Shown piece after piece: positions 11,901 through 20,112 of a stretch of 64,000 nucleotides of DNA (position 1 is the stretch's first letter; every line of letters starts with the position of its first letter). The notes below the pieces were generated by a model. The model was not told the DNA's origin, did no database searches, and saw nothing but the letters and a program-made list of their open reading frames with translations. Made by a program: the position numbers and the translations under genes. The DNA comes from Maribacter aquimaris (GTDB lineage Bacteria; Bacteroidota; Bacteroidia; Flavobacteriales; Flavobacteriaceae). The DNA lies in the NCBI RefSeq assembly GCF_014596745.1, contig NZ_JABTCF010000014.1:91626-155625 (forward strand). Reading direction: 5' to 3'.

Positions 11901-14900
11901 AGGAGGTACAGCCCAAATAACAGCGTCTGGTGGGTCCGGTGATTACAGTTTCCAAATTTATGGAATTGGAACAGCCCCTACATCTGAGGTTCCTGGAGGT
12001 GTTAATGAAGAAGTCGCAACATTCACTGGTTTAAATCCAGGACAGACCTATATCATTGAGGCCGTAGATAATATAAACCATTGTACTAGTTATCAAGAAG
12101 TGGTTATTCCTGATGTTTCATCAATCTCTGTAAATATTGACAACTCTACGGATATTACTTGCGCCACAGCAGAAGACGGAACTATGACCTTTACTGTGGA
12201 CAATTATGACCCAAGTGTTACCAGCATCGATTATTCAATTCTAAATGCTGTTTCCAATACACCCGTTGTTGGCTCTGGTACATATAGTGGAACTATAGGC
12301 CCTGGCCCTGCAGGTGGACCACAAACCCTAACGGTGAATGATTTGCCACCGGGAGATTATATAATTTTTGTAGAGGAATCAACACTCCCTTCTTGTAGTA
12401 CAACCGAAACATTCAGGATCCTTGAACCAACTCCAGTCGCCTTGAATTTCGTAAGTCAGGTTGCCGCCAATTGTAATAATGATGCTGAGGTAACCGTAAG
12501 GGCCAGCGGTGGTACAGGGCCATATAACTATGCTTATGTTCTTGATGGGGCTGCCATTCCAGGAGCATTCCCTCAAGGGTCCACATTTACGCTCGATCCT
12601 TCATTAGGCTTGGATTGGGATGTTTATGCACAAGATTCCAACGGGTGTATTTCCCCTGCTTTGGATATAACGATTACGGAAGATCCTTCCCCATTAATAA
12701 GCGTATCTTCCACGAACCAATGTACGGCCACTGAAGGTGCCTTTGAGGTTGATATCACCTTGGATGCTGTTGGAATGGCTCCTTATACCATCAGTGTAGA
12801 TGGTGCTGCACCCCAAGCAGGTAGTTTGAGTTTGGCCGGGGATACCATGACCATATCCGATTTGGGTTCCGGTAACCATACCTTTACCATATCCGATATC
12901 AATGGGTGTGGGGAAACTGAGAATATTACTATTTATCCACCATTGGATCTAAGTGCGAACATCACGGCTGCAGATAACTGTGACCCCGCCGATTCCGGTG
13001 CCGTTACGATTACCGCAAATGGAGGTTCAGGAAACTATAGTTACACCCAAATTACCCCTGCTGGTCCTACCCAGGTTTCAGGCGTATTTACCGGACTAAC
13101 ACATTCCATCGCCTATACCTTTGAAGTGGAGGATACCACCACGAATTGTACAACCCCAGTAACGATAACCTTACCAGCTCCTGTAGACCCAACATTTACG
13201 TTGGCCGCTACGGATGTAAGTTGTTTTGGAGGAACCAATGGTACCATAACCGTTACCTTGGATGCCGGAAATATTGATGTTCCTTATGAATATAGTTTGG
13301 ACGGAGGTACAACAACTCAGCCTTCCAATGTCTTTACCGGACTTTCACAAGGGACCTACAACGTAACCGTAATCTCAGCCAAAGGTTGTGAGGACACCAA
13401 ATCAATTGATGTGGATGAGCCCACCCAATTGGATATTGCTGCTTCGGCTTCGGCCTTTAGTTGTAATGATACGGCCAGTACGATTACCGTAACGGTTAAC
13501 GATGCTACTCCTGGAAATCCATCGGGAACAGCTCCTTTCGTCTATAGTTTTGACAATGGTGTTAATTTCCAAGCAGGAAATACCTATCAGGTGCCTTTTG
13601 GTTCCCCCGATGTCAATGTTGTCGTTAGGGATGCACATGGTTGTTTGGATACTGAAGTAGTCGCTATTCCGGCCATGCAGGAAGTTACGGCTTCAATTAC
13701 CCAGCATCAAGCTATAGATTGTTCCAATGGAGCGGAAATAATAGAACTTGTACCATCAAATGGTTCAGGCACCTATACCTATGCCGAACTTCCAAGTGGT
13801 AACCCCGTGGCTGATCCCACTAATATTGTTTTGACTGCTCCTGGAACCTATGTATATGAAATCACCGATACCGTTACCAATTGCTCGGACATCGTTGAAT
13901 ATATCATTGCTCCCTATAACCTGATTGATGTAACCGCTACAGTTACTATGGATGCTGATTGTAGTGATAGTACTGATGGGGAAATAAGCGTTACCCTAAC
14001 AGGTTACACAGGAACGTTCAACTATCAAGTATTGGACAATACCGGGACTTTGGTTACCGGCCAATCCGGAACAGGTACTGCTTTAACCGACCCACACACA
14101 TTTACCGCATCTTCGACACTAGCTGCAGGTACCTATACCGTACAGATTACCGAAACCGCTTATCCTGAATGTGTTGCCACTTCCAATAGTGTAACCATCG
14201 ATGCTCCAGAGCCATTGGCGTTGAACTTACTTGGTAACATAAATGCCAATTGTAACGCAACCAACGCTATTGTCACTATGCAGGCAACAGGGGGTACCGC
14301 TCCATATTCCTATGGTGCAGCCATTAGTGGCGCTGGGGATCCAGGGGTGTATCCTTATGATACTACCGTTGAATTAGACCCAACAACAAGTTTAAATTGG
14401 GATATATATGTGCAAGATGCCAATGGTTGTGTCATTGCAATTCCTTATGCCGTAACCGTGGCTACCGATACCACTCCGGATATTTCATTGGCCTTGGATG
14501 ATGCCTGTGCCGATGAAGGGAATTTCGGTATCACCGTTTCTTTGGATGCCATAAATACAGGGGTAGCCCCATATACCATGAGTATTAACGGAGGTGCTTT
14601 CCAAAGCATTGCCAGTTTCCCTTATACGTATACGGGTCTTACCGCAGGTGCGTATTCCATAGAGATCAGGGATGCCAATAATTGTGGTGAAACCGAAGCT
14701 ATTACCATTGATGCTGAATTGACAGCAAGTGCTTTCGTTGTTTCCCAACCTACTTGTACAACTAACGATGGTGTCATTGAATTTACCGTAAATGGAGGTT
14801 CAGGTTCGTTTACTGCTGAATTGTTACGATCGGATTTAACTTCGACCGGAATAGCCGCAACAGGAAACCAATTTACGGGAGTTGCTTTTGGTGACTATAT

Positions 14901-17900
14901 CGTAAGGATCACCGATGATACATTAGGAACACCTAATTGTAGTGTTGATGCTCCAATTTCTTTGGAAGAACCAACCCCTGTAACCCTGAACACCACCCAG
15001 AAAACGGATATTACTTGTTTTGGTGCTGCCAATGGAACGATTACGGTTAGTTTGGTTACTCCTTCAACCGGGGTAAATGATAATCCACCGTATTCGTATA
15101 CTATAGATAATACTATTGATCCCGCTATCACAAATGGTACGGGTAGTTTCTCTGGATTGAACCCAGGTAACTATACCATTACCGTTACTTCGGAAAGAGG
15201 TTGTATCGCCACGGATAACATTACAATCAATGAGCCTACAGCGTTGGTGGTCACAGCAAGTGCCACTAATTTTGCCTGTGCTCCGGATAACACGGTCAAT
15301 GTTTCCGTACTGACCATTGACGAACCTAGTACAGGAACGGCCCCTTATACCTATAGCATTGATGGAATCAATTTCTTTACCACCAATACCTTCAATGTAA
15401 TTGATACGGGAGCAACACAAACGATAACCGCAACGGTAAGGGATGCCAATGGCTGTTCCAATTCCGATACGGTTACCCTAAACCCATTGCCAACCATAAC
15501 CGCCGTAAACGTTAGCCAACAAACGGCTATAACCTGTGCCAATGATGAAGTTGCACGTGTAACGGTTACCGGTGGTTCAGGTGACTTCACTTTTGAATTG
15601 TTACCAACTGGAAGCGCTGCATTGCAAACACCAGGAGCAGGAAACTATACTGCCGACTTTACATTGACAACCCCAGGGGATTATACCTTTAGGGTAACCG
15701 ATAATGTGACCGGTTGTTATTTCACCACCGCTCCGTATCATATTGCACCCTATGACCTTATTGAGGTCGTCGCAACTCCTATTTCACCAGTGACTTGCTT
15801 CGGGGACAATGATGGGGTTATGGAAATCAATGTTACCGATTATACCGGAAACTATTCGTATGAGGTCTTCAACAGTGATGGAACAACAACTTCGATAACG
15901 AATACTGGTGTGGCACCAGGGGTGTTGAGCATTCCCGGATTGTCCGCAGGAAACTTCTATGTAGTTCTTACTGCAACGGATACCCCGTTCTGTCCGGCTA
16001 CATCGAATACCATTACCATAGGTTCACCAGATGCTGCGCTTAATCTTGTTGAAATAAACAACATTAATGCGAACTGTACTATTGGTGCCCAAGTAAGTGT
16101 TCAGGCCACTGGAGGAAACGGTTCATATACCTATGCCTTTATGGAAGACGGTATAGCTCCTACTCCAGGGGATTATACTGCAAATGCCAGTGCTACCCTC
16201 GACCCAGCCACCAACCTTAATTGGGATGTTTGGGTAATGGATGCTAAGGACTGTACGCATATGATCGATGTGGTTATCACAGAAGATCCATTGCCAACAG
16301 TTAGTGCTCCAGCCTATGCTATTGACCAATGTACCTCCAACGGAACATCCTATACCTTTACCGTAACTGGAGGTTCCGGTATTGCACCACTTGAATACAG
16401 TATAGGAAACGGATACCAATCCAGTGACACCTTTACCGTATCCGCTCCAGGAACCTATACGGTTACTGTTCGAGATGCCAACGGATGTACGGCAACCGAT
16501 ACTATTGAGATTTTACCTCCTCTCGGTCTAACGCCTACCGCAACGGTTCAGCCTAGTTGTGCCTTAAATGATGGTGTAATTACCGTTACCGCCACTGGTG
16601 GATCGGGTACTTACGAATATGACCTATTTGATAGTAGCAGTGTAAGTGTAACCGGTGGACTGCGACAAGCCTCCAATATCTTTAACGGACTGGCACCTGG
16701 CACGTATACCGCCTTTATTTATGATACCAGTGCTTCAGGCTGTGACGCCCAAGCACCCATAACCCTCGAAACACCTACTCCTGTTTTATTTACATCGAAC
16801 AAAGAAGATGTATCCTGTAACGGAGGTGCTGATGGATCAATTGAAGTGATTCTTGCTCCTTCCAATGATAATCCACCGTATACCTATACCTTGGATGATG
16901 GAACGAACCCACCAACGGTACAAACCAGTAATTTATTCACTGGTTTATCCCAAGGAACCTATGATATTACGGTAAGTTCCGGTAAGGCATGTTCAGATAC
17001 ACAACAGGTGATAATTGATGAGCCCGATCCCGTTGATGTAACCGCAACAGCGACTGATTTTGCCTGTAATCCAGATAATACGGCATCGAGTTCAGTTATT
17101 ACTGCAGTCGGTATTGATGGTACGGAACCTTATACGTTCAGTATTGATGGTATAAACTTCTTTACGTCAAATACATTCACTGTTTTGGATACTGGTATTG
17201 ATCAACCAATTACGGTAACCATAAAGGATGATAATGGTTGTACGGACACAACAATAGTGAACATTGAAGCATTGAACAAGTTTACTGCTACGGTTAGCAC
17301 AATTACCGATATTTCTTGTGCAGGACCGGAAGAAGTAACCATTACGGTAAACGACAATGGTGATGCCACCAATGTATATACCTATGAATTGTTGCCTGTT
17401 GGCAATACTAATGCTGTTCCTACAGGAACGCCAACTTATAACACGGCCACGTTTAACTTAACCGCTGTGGGCAGTTATACCTTTAGGGTTACGGATACGG
17501 CCACTGGATGTTATGTAGATGCTGCGGCTTATGAAATAGCACCTTACGATTTAATCGAGGTATCCGCAGTTGCTATAGATCCTGTTATTTGTTTTGGTGA
17601 TGGCAATGGTTCAATAGAATTAACTATTGATGGCTATCTAGGAGCTTACGATTACCAAGTATTCGATAGTAACGATAATCCTATTGGATCTTCGGTTAGT
17701 ACTGATACCAGTGTAAACCCAAGAATGATTACCGGACTTTCTGGTGGTAACTATTATATACGGGTTACTGAAACCGCGGCTCCTTTGTGTTCCGATGATA
17801 CCAATACGGTTACCATCGCATCGCCCGATATGGCGTTGACCGAAACAACAACTGTTTTGAGCGGGGTTGAATGTACCGATGATCAAGGGGAAGTAAGGGT

Positions 17901-20094
17901 AAACCCAACAGGTGGAATAGCTCCTTATGACATTACCTTGACCAATACCACTACAGGGGATTCCTCCGGTACTTTGAATGATGTAACCGGTGCGGTATTC
18001 TCAGGCTTGTCTGCTGGTGACTATAGCGTTACCATAGTGGATGCAGGAGGTTGTTCCATAACAAATGCGTATCCCGTTTTATTGGATATGCCAACACCAG
18101 TAACAGCAAATGCCATTCCGTTGACCACTGCACTAACCTGCTTTGGTGATACCACGGGTAGTGTTTCCGCTGTGAATGTATTGAACGGAAGTGGAAACTA
18201 TGAATACCAATTGAACTATTACGATGCTTCAGGTACGACTATTGAATTTACCAGCACTCTTCAAAGTGGTCCTGACTTCAATAATTTAGGAGCAGGTATC
18301 TTTAGTATTACCGTATCCGATGGATGGAATTGTGGTGTGGAAACCAATAAGGTTACCATCACAGAACCTACACTTATTGAAGCAACATTGATCCGTACAG
18401 ATCCATTAACCTGTGCTACAGGTGTGGAATTCGAATTGAGTGCTACAGGCGGAAGTGGTGTTTATGAGTACAGCTTGGATAATATTACTTTTAGTCCGAT
18501 GACCAGTAATCCAATGCCTTTGCCAGAAAGTGGTATGTTGGGCTCAGGATCACACCAATACTATGTACGTGATCTAGGAGGTGCTTGTGAATCGGTACGT
18601 TCCAATGCTATAACTGAAACCGCCATTGTACCCCTTGCGTTGACCGTAGACACGTCAGCCGCTGTGATCAATTGTAATGGAGAGGCTACGGCGATCATCT
18701 ATGCCAGTGCAGTAGGTGGTTTAGGTAACTATCAGTATGAATTGTATACCGATGCATCCTTGAGTATGGCAACACGCGTAGCCGGTCCTCAAGGTTCTGG
18801 TAAGTTCACTGGACTTCCCGCAGGTACCTATTACGTGAATGTAACCAGTGAGGATTGTACCACTCCGGCAGAGGAGGTTGTAATCATACAACCAGAACCT
18901 TTGACCTATACCGAAGATGTCATGGACGTCACCTGTTTTAGTGACACCAATGGTAGTATAACCGTTACCCTTTCAGGTGGATCTGGTGGATATCAATATG
19001 CGATTTCCCCTAACCTTAACCAATTCGATACAGAAAATACCTTTACCGATTTGGCCCCTGGGGATTATACGGTAATCGCCCAAGATATGAACGGATGTTT
19101 CGAAATATTGGAATATACCATTGGTCAACCGGATATGTTACAGATTTCCGCAACCACCACACCTGAGATTTGTGTGGGTGAAGCCAACGGTACAATTACC
19201 GTATCAATAACAGGAGGTACTGCCCCATACAGCACAAGTCTAAATGATAAATCGAACTTTGTTCAAGATCAGTTGGATTTTACAGATGTCGCTGCTGGTA
19301 GTTACCTATTGTTTGTGAGGGATGCCAATGGTTGTGAGGATAACATCAATGTTGAGGTTGGCGCAGGTGAAAATCTAAACGCCACTGTTGAACCGGTATA
19401 CGAATGTACCGGTGATACCCCGAACAATTATATTGTGGTAACCTTGGAAGATCCTTCCATTGCCGGTGATGTATTGTATGGAATGGATTCAACGGATCCA
19501 GCTGATATGCAATTGACCCCTGACTTTAGCAATTTGGCACCAGGTACACATGCATTTACCATTGCCCACAGTAATGGTTGTGTAAATACCGTCGAATTTG
19601 AAATTCTAGGATTTGATCCATTGACCTTGGAATTGCAGAACAACAATATCAATGAAATTACTGCAGTTGCCACAGGAGGAAGAGGGGAATACACCTTCTA
19701 CTTCGGAGATGTTGACAATGGTTCTGATTACACTTATATGATCAATAGGACTGATACTTATGTTGTTAGGGTTGTTGATGAGAACGGTTGTGAGGTCATT
19801 ACGAACATAGCAATGGAATTCATAGATATCGAAATTCCCAACTTCTTTACACCTGATGGAAATGGTGAAAATGACATATGGTTGCCTAGAAATATTGAGT
19901 CATACCCAGAAATACTAATTAAAATTTATGATCGTTATGGTAGAGTAGTTGAAGATAATGTAGTCAGTAAAAACGGATGGGACGGCCTATACCATGGTGC
20001 AGAACTACCAACCGGTGATTATTGGTACATCATTAAACTACAAGGTGAATCTGATGATCGTGAATTTGTTGGACATTTTACCCTATATCGCTAA
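2950..20094 (+). CDS. sprB: SprB-like giant gliding-motility surface adhesin
   Basis: 5714 codons without interruption. Residues 1-25 are a signal peptide (core LACFLFLGVLSSFSQ). The N-terminal ~370 residues are a Trp/Asp-rich beta domain I cannot name. Residues ~394-500 look like a DUF11-type isopeptide/adhesin domain (VLEKKVKTPGG...LDYELTFQNIG). From about residue 870 to 5540 the protein is a tandem array of SprB-type repeats of ~80-90 residues, each with one conserved Cys near its start (often CxGxADG), a GGxxPYxYS core and a GLxxGTYTVTVxDxxGC end. The last ~88 residues are a T9SS type B sorting domain (PNFFTPDGNGEND). F. johnsoniae SprB, a ~6500-residue adhesin moved along the cell surface by the gliding motor, has the same design and is also followed by sprF, as here after 18 bases. 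Inferred: exported by T9SS; needs the SprF-type partner for export. Higher-order repeats are described in the findings. Confidence 0.9.
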   Translation: MEIKSPKIHVLACFLFLGVLSSFSQVKNDFDVRYEADIRGEITFVGNNIVNRQVDPHWEGAYERWGWWWIWNPRANWVSDVVSPNTPYNSTGNSSESNDVLNMQYIDIDSDPGTFSSSSATLDIPDVDCSLVRYAGLYWSAVYVNSDRSNIDNIKFQVPGGTYQDITADEILFDGDGDPDFGYYSPYACYKDVTSIVSGLSNPNGEYFVADVLASSGSSISGGVSGGWNLVIVYENPNLPGSKFITTFDGYAGIASAAPDVDIPISGFTTLPAPFNVNANIGIAALEGDNRIRGDGLEINANGSFSALYSTQNPANNFFNSNITIDPDIVTTRNPNSVNTLGWDVDLFPVTNRPNNNVIPNDATSAILRLSSTQDKYDVFFTSFDVEIIEPKIVLEKKVKTPGGDDITGQGVHLGQILDYELTFQNIGNDDVDGYIIRDVLPVNVAPPNGIDFTDSDFVLPSGVTYSYDIASHTIEFSIPNALVKQGLTPYSIRMRVQVAENCFDFVDACSDLIQNLAYSTYHGIQNAAQVTDDPSVTDFDACGFVVPGATNFLLDDLSDCNFSRTVELCGTEAILDAGDNFDGYVWVRDDNGNNLFDSTDTVITDGDPDNDPSTMSVTEVGTYIVDKIATDPCKGFKEIITVVPYGSGTIPNPVIEYFNSVNSDTDPSNDLAGEIVQCSVDNDLLPKLFLCGIGDTRQIQVNILDAQSIVWEKLDEGSCDATGDDCANKNLTCTWSPEGTGNNYLVSSEGKYRLSVTYQNGCTSRFYFNVFQNTLDIAYDYNDIICTTPGNITITNLGAGYGYQLVDDATGNIITPFSANNGPSFDFGTGENGAYRVQVTQLDNAGNPIDDACIFETPVIGIVERDVQYEVEVTPANCTVLGTATIRVTNADANYEYEIRLDDGTNGGQGTLVDSESAQTNNNFTFNGLNPGNYIAVVRTDDGCNYSEQITIIDENDLDLDARVLQAITCDPGTILMESTGGQAPHVYAIWEYVNESGTTVTSYATINDIPSTEFQTNTTFEVLAPGDYTFVVVDDNNCPVFSNMVSIEFRPAAEYDPVTITDVQCFGDTTGEIQFNLTDDHGYAITYFLSDDTDTPLSSNNSGYFTGLAAGDYSVRINQIFGTASCDYTEDITIAGPTNALSADSALINDYTCVQDAVIEAQNVTGGTAPYSYSIDGVTFIPDTTPNAHRFENLTDGTYTITVRDDNGCTFPTPAITILPLNEPSDLTFTATAPNCPTQTSDVTVTVVDGNTPYVFDIIAPSSIAATSTSGTTANFDGLAPDTYTFRVTDNKGCTYTEDFTITPVTPITVAGTLVNNVTCVGASDGAVDFTVNGFSSTYAYSIDGATSITAQTANTINLTGLSAGDYTIIVTDEVTNCTDTQTITVNEPTDPLAFTFNVTPLGCTSDGSVTITATDGWGGYSYEITQPDAVVLGPQNSNVFSGINQTGVHTIQVTDAGGCVVTDTFTIDTPTNPTISLDATTDLCFDPAGGVSLTATTTNGVAPYSYSLNGGPTQTGNVFNNLTPGSYTVVVTDSYGCSATSNTVVIAPQLSVSPVLTKELDCSSSPEAIIDITINGGYSAFTYQVNGGTSIPVTGNTFTYTTAVNGSFTFLITDDEGCTAETTVVVDPITNPTATTNPTDPTCNGLADGSVEVVIDPNFGTAPYQVNFNGAGLSSQTLYTGLAAGTYNYIVQDNKGCTFNGSVTLTAPDPITADAVLTQPYTCLQTGTIQAQNVSGGTSGYTYSIDGIHFVPSDTFTGLTDGTYTLTVRDANLCTFVTNVVTILPLDPPTDISFVATPPNCPSETSDVTLTVTGGTGAIDYEITAPAAATTNTTGATTGVFAGLAPDTYTFLVTDANGCTYTENYTIDPVTPINVVGVLVNNVSCMGAADGAIDFTVSGFTSTYQYTINGGTPVTGQSAAIINRTGLLAGDYTIIVTDETTNCTSTTAVTVSDPPSALVIDSIVPTDPTCLDSGSVTVNVSGGWGNYSYEFIDPSSAHTTNSTGILNGLTDTSAAYTVNVTDANGCTITDSFTLNPAIAPVLSVSANSLCYDSTTGLILTANVTSGGTAPFQYRLNGGAYQSEADFTGLAPGSHTVEVIDSKNCSASATIDVFPTLAASANLVKDLDCSATPDAEISISVSGGNPTFNYEVLRDGSSVQASTAVLSNPFAYTTTTAGTYEFIITDTESCTVTTNQVVITANNPPTVVEVVANPLCTTSTDGSVTLTITGGTAPYQIVFDGSAPSTQTTYTGLAAGTYNYTVTDAKGCVTNDSVDLIAPPALVPGTIDVVQDYTCINASATLQVINYSGGTPGYTFSLDGVNFQVSDTFNTGITAGTYSITIKDANGCIASTPTVTIDPLDPPTDLTFIATAPTCPAINSDVTITVIDGNAPFNYEITAPAAATTNVTGATTGVFTGLIPGTYTFKVTDAKGCALEESYTVVDIPQVTAISQLTNNVSCFGAADGAFTFTVSDFATTYSYTVENSATTVVQSQNNINLTTPISVAGYAADTYTVTITDDTTNCSTTTSMVIENPPAALDFTFTNTPVTCIQNGSITVTAIDGWGSYEYQLENTVGPAIVYAYQGSNTFTDVPAGTYTIYVRDAGGCIVDKPITLDPAETPTIALDPTTDYCYDGTDQASLVVSISDGVGPYTYTINGGAQTAVVGNPFTIANLAPDTYDIQVTDAYGCVSNALNGINIQPQLAATASLTQDLLCTGNAIIDVTISGGYTPYATYQVQFNGGGYGGTTALAGSTFTYNGAAAAGTYQFLITDANNCTVETNEVSISPTVLPQASAVVTDVACFGGADGSVFIDIDPNFGTAPYTISFNGSAFTSTTTYSGLTAATYPFVVKDARGCEYSNDAIIGEPVQIIAGITARDVTCSNVPGGGNVPGGVDVTITSGGVASFTYTLYDSANNIVTLSSGDPNPVTSASTTHSFDGVDFGDYYVRVVDANGCESDLGSVRVLSNPYLTMTAFIPPPDCPTGGTAQITASGGSGDYSFQIYGIGTAPTSEVPGGVNEEVATFTGLNPGQTYIIEAVDNINHCTSYQEVVIPDVSSISVNIDNSTDITCATAEDGTMTFTVDNYDPSVTSIDYSILNAVSNTPVVGSGTYSGTIGPGPAGGPQTLTVNDLPPGDYIIFVEESTLPSCSTTETFRILEPTPVALNFVSQVAANCNNDAEVTVRASGGTGPYNYAYVLDGAAIPGAFPQGSTFTLDPSLGLDWDVYAQDSNGCISPALDITITEDPSPLISVSSTNQCTATEGAFEVDITLDAVGMAPYTISVDGAAPQAGSLSLAGDTMTISDLGSGNHTFTISDINGCGETENITIYPPLDLSANITAADNCDPADSGAVTITANGGSGNYSYTQITPAGPTQVSGVFTGLTHSIAYTFEVEDTTTNCTTPVTITLPAPVDPTFTLAATDVSCFGGTNGTITVTLDAGNIDVPYEYSLDGGTTTQPSNVFTGLSQGTYNVTVISAKGCEDTKSIDVDEPTQLDIAASASAFSCNDTASTITVTVNDATPGNPSGTAPFVYSFDNGVNFQAGNTYQVPFGSPDVNVVVRDAHGCLDTEVVAIPAMQEVTASITQHQAIDCSNGAEIIELVPSNGSGTYTYAELPSGNPVADPTNIVLTAPGTYVYEITDTVTNCSDIVEYIIAPYNLIDVTATVTMDADCSDSTDGEISVTLTGYTGTFNYQVLDNTGTLVTGQSGTGTALTDPHTFTASSTLAAGTYTVQITETAYPECVATSNSVTIDAPEPLALNLLGNINANCNATNAIVTMQATGGTAPYSYGAAISGAGDPGVYPYDTTVELDPTTSLNWDIYVQDANGCVIAIPYAVTVATDTTPDISLALDDACADEGNFGITVSLDAINTGVAPYTMSINGGAFQSIASFPYTYTGLTAGAYSIEIRDANNCGETEAITIDAELTASAFVVSQPTCTTNDGVIEFTVNGGSGSFTAELLRSDLTSTGIAATGNQFTGVAFGDYIVRITDDTLGTPNCSVDAPISLEEPTPVTLNTTQKTDITCFGAANGTITVSLVTPSTGVNDNPPYSYTIDNTIDPAITNGTGSFSGLNPGNYTITVTSERGCIATDNITINEPTALVVTASATNFACAPDNTVNVSVLTIDEPSTGTAPYTYSIDGINFFTTNTFNVIDTGATQTITATVRDANGCSNSDTVTLNPLPTITAVNVSQQTAITCANDEVARVTVTGGSGDFTFELLPTGSAALQTPGAGNYTADFTLTTPGDYTFRVTDNVTGCYFTTAPYHIAPYDLIEVVATPISPVTCFGDNDGVMEINVTDYTGNYSYEVFNSDGTTTSITNTGVAPGVLSIPGLSAGNFYVVLTATDTPFCPATSNTITIGSPDAALNLVEINNINANCTIGAQVSVQATGGNGSYTYAFMEDGIAPTPGDYTANASATLDPATNLNWDVWVMDAKDCTHMIDVVITEDPLPTVSAPAYAIDQCTSNGTSYTFTVTGGSGIAPLEYSIGNGYQSSDTFTVSAPGTYTVTVRDANGCTATDTIEILPPLGLTPTATVQPSCALNDGVITVTATGGSGTYEYDLFDSSSVSVTGGLRQASNIFNGLAPGTYTAFIYDTSASGCDAQAPITLETPTPVLFTSNKEDVSCNGGADGSIEVILAPSNDNPPYTYTLDDGTNPPTVQTSNLFTGLSQGTYDITVSSGKACSDTQQVIIDEPDPVDVTATATDFACNPDNTASSSVITAVGIDGTEPYTFSIDGINFFTSNTFTVLDTGIDQPITVTIKDDNGCTDTTIVNIEALNKFTATVSTITDISCAGPEEVTITVNDNGDATNVYTYELLPVGNTNAVPTGTPTYNTATFNLTAVGSYTFRVTDTATGCYVDAAAYEIAPYDLIEVSAVAIDPVICFGDGNGSIELTIDGYLGAYDYQVFDSNDNPIGSSVSTDTSVNPRMITGLSGGNYYIRVTETAAPLCSDDTNTVTIASPDMALTETTTVLSGVECTDDQGEVRVNPTGGIAPYDITLTNTTTGDSSGTLNDVTGAVFSGLSAGDYSVTIVDAGGCSITNAYPVLLDMPTPVTANAIPLTTALTCFGDTTGSVSAVNVLNGSGNYEYQLNYYDASGTTIEFTSTLQSGPDFNNLGAGIFSITVSDGWNCGVETNKVTITEPTLIEATLIRTDPLTCATGVEFELSATGGSGVYEYSLDNITFSPMTSNPMPLPESGMLGSGSHQYYVRDLGGACESVRSNAITETAIVPLALTVDTSAAVINCNGEATAIIYASAVGGLGNYQYELYTDASLSMATRVAGPQGSGKFTGLPAGTYYVNVTSEDCTTPAEEVVIIQPEPLTYTEDVMDVTCFSDTNGSITVTLSGGSGGYQYAISPNLNQFDTENTFTDLAPGDYTVIAQDMNGCFEILEYTIGQPDMLQISATTTPEICVGEANGTITVSITGGTAPYSTSLNDKSNFVQDQLDFTDVAAGSYLLFVRDANGCEDNINVEVGAGENLNATVEPVYECTGDTPNNYIVVTLEDPSIAGDVLYGMDSTDPADMQLTPDFSNLAPGTHAFTIAHSNGCVNTVEFEILGFDPLTLELQNNNINEITAVATGGRGEYTFYFGDVDNGSDYTYMINRTDTYVVRVVDENGCEVITNIAMEFIDIEIPNFFTPDGNGENDIWLPRNIESYPEILIKIYDRYGRVVEDNVVSKNGWDGLYHGAELPTGDYWYIIKLQGESDDREFVGHFTLYR
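6412..11550 (+). repeat. Higher-order repeat A inside sprB: three copies of a 1713-bp (571-residue) block
   Basis: Corresponding Cys codons of the first repeat in each block (YTCxQ/YTCIN context) lie at 6412, 8125 and 9838: both intervals are exactly 1713 bases. Each block contains the same ordered series of seven SprB repeats, recognisable by landmarks: YTC; DLTFxATxPxCP; NNVxCxGAxDGA; a DGWGxYxYE or GGWGxYxYE repeat; SLxATTDxC-like; LDCS-like; and ADGSVxxxIDPNFGTAPY. The copies are diverged at the protein level rather than identical. The right boundary is approximate. Confidence 0.8.
11580..17960 (+). repeat. Higher-order repeat B inside sprB: ~1.8-kb (~600-residue) blocks, three full plus partial copies
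   Basis: Equivalent Cys codons in the first repeat of successive blocks (DVSCFGG, DITCFGA, DVSCNGG) are at 13222, 15016 and 16816, intervals 1794 and 1800. The fifth repeat (xxNC landmark) recurs at 12472, 14251, 16075 and about 17873. Block order is DVSC; xxFxC; xxxxITC/IDC; DGEI/DGVM repeat with YTGxxxYxV; NINANC; xxDxC with VSLDA-like text; and QPxC with NDGV. A preceding partial block (11580-13200) seems to lack the second repeat. Confidence 0.75.
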
Positions 20095-20112
20095 ACTTAA
20101 CCTATAATTCCA

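Noticed and set aside
2950..20094. Many long open frames on the opposite strand within the giant gene
   Set aside because: They follow from the repeated, stop-poor sequence of the array; none has recognisable protein features or its own signals.
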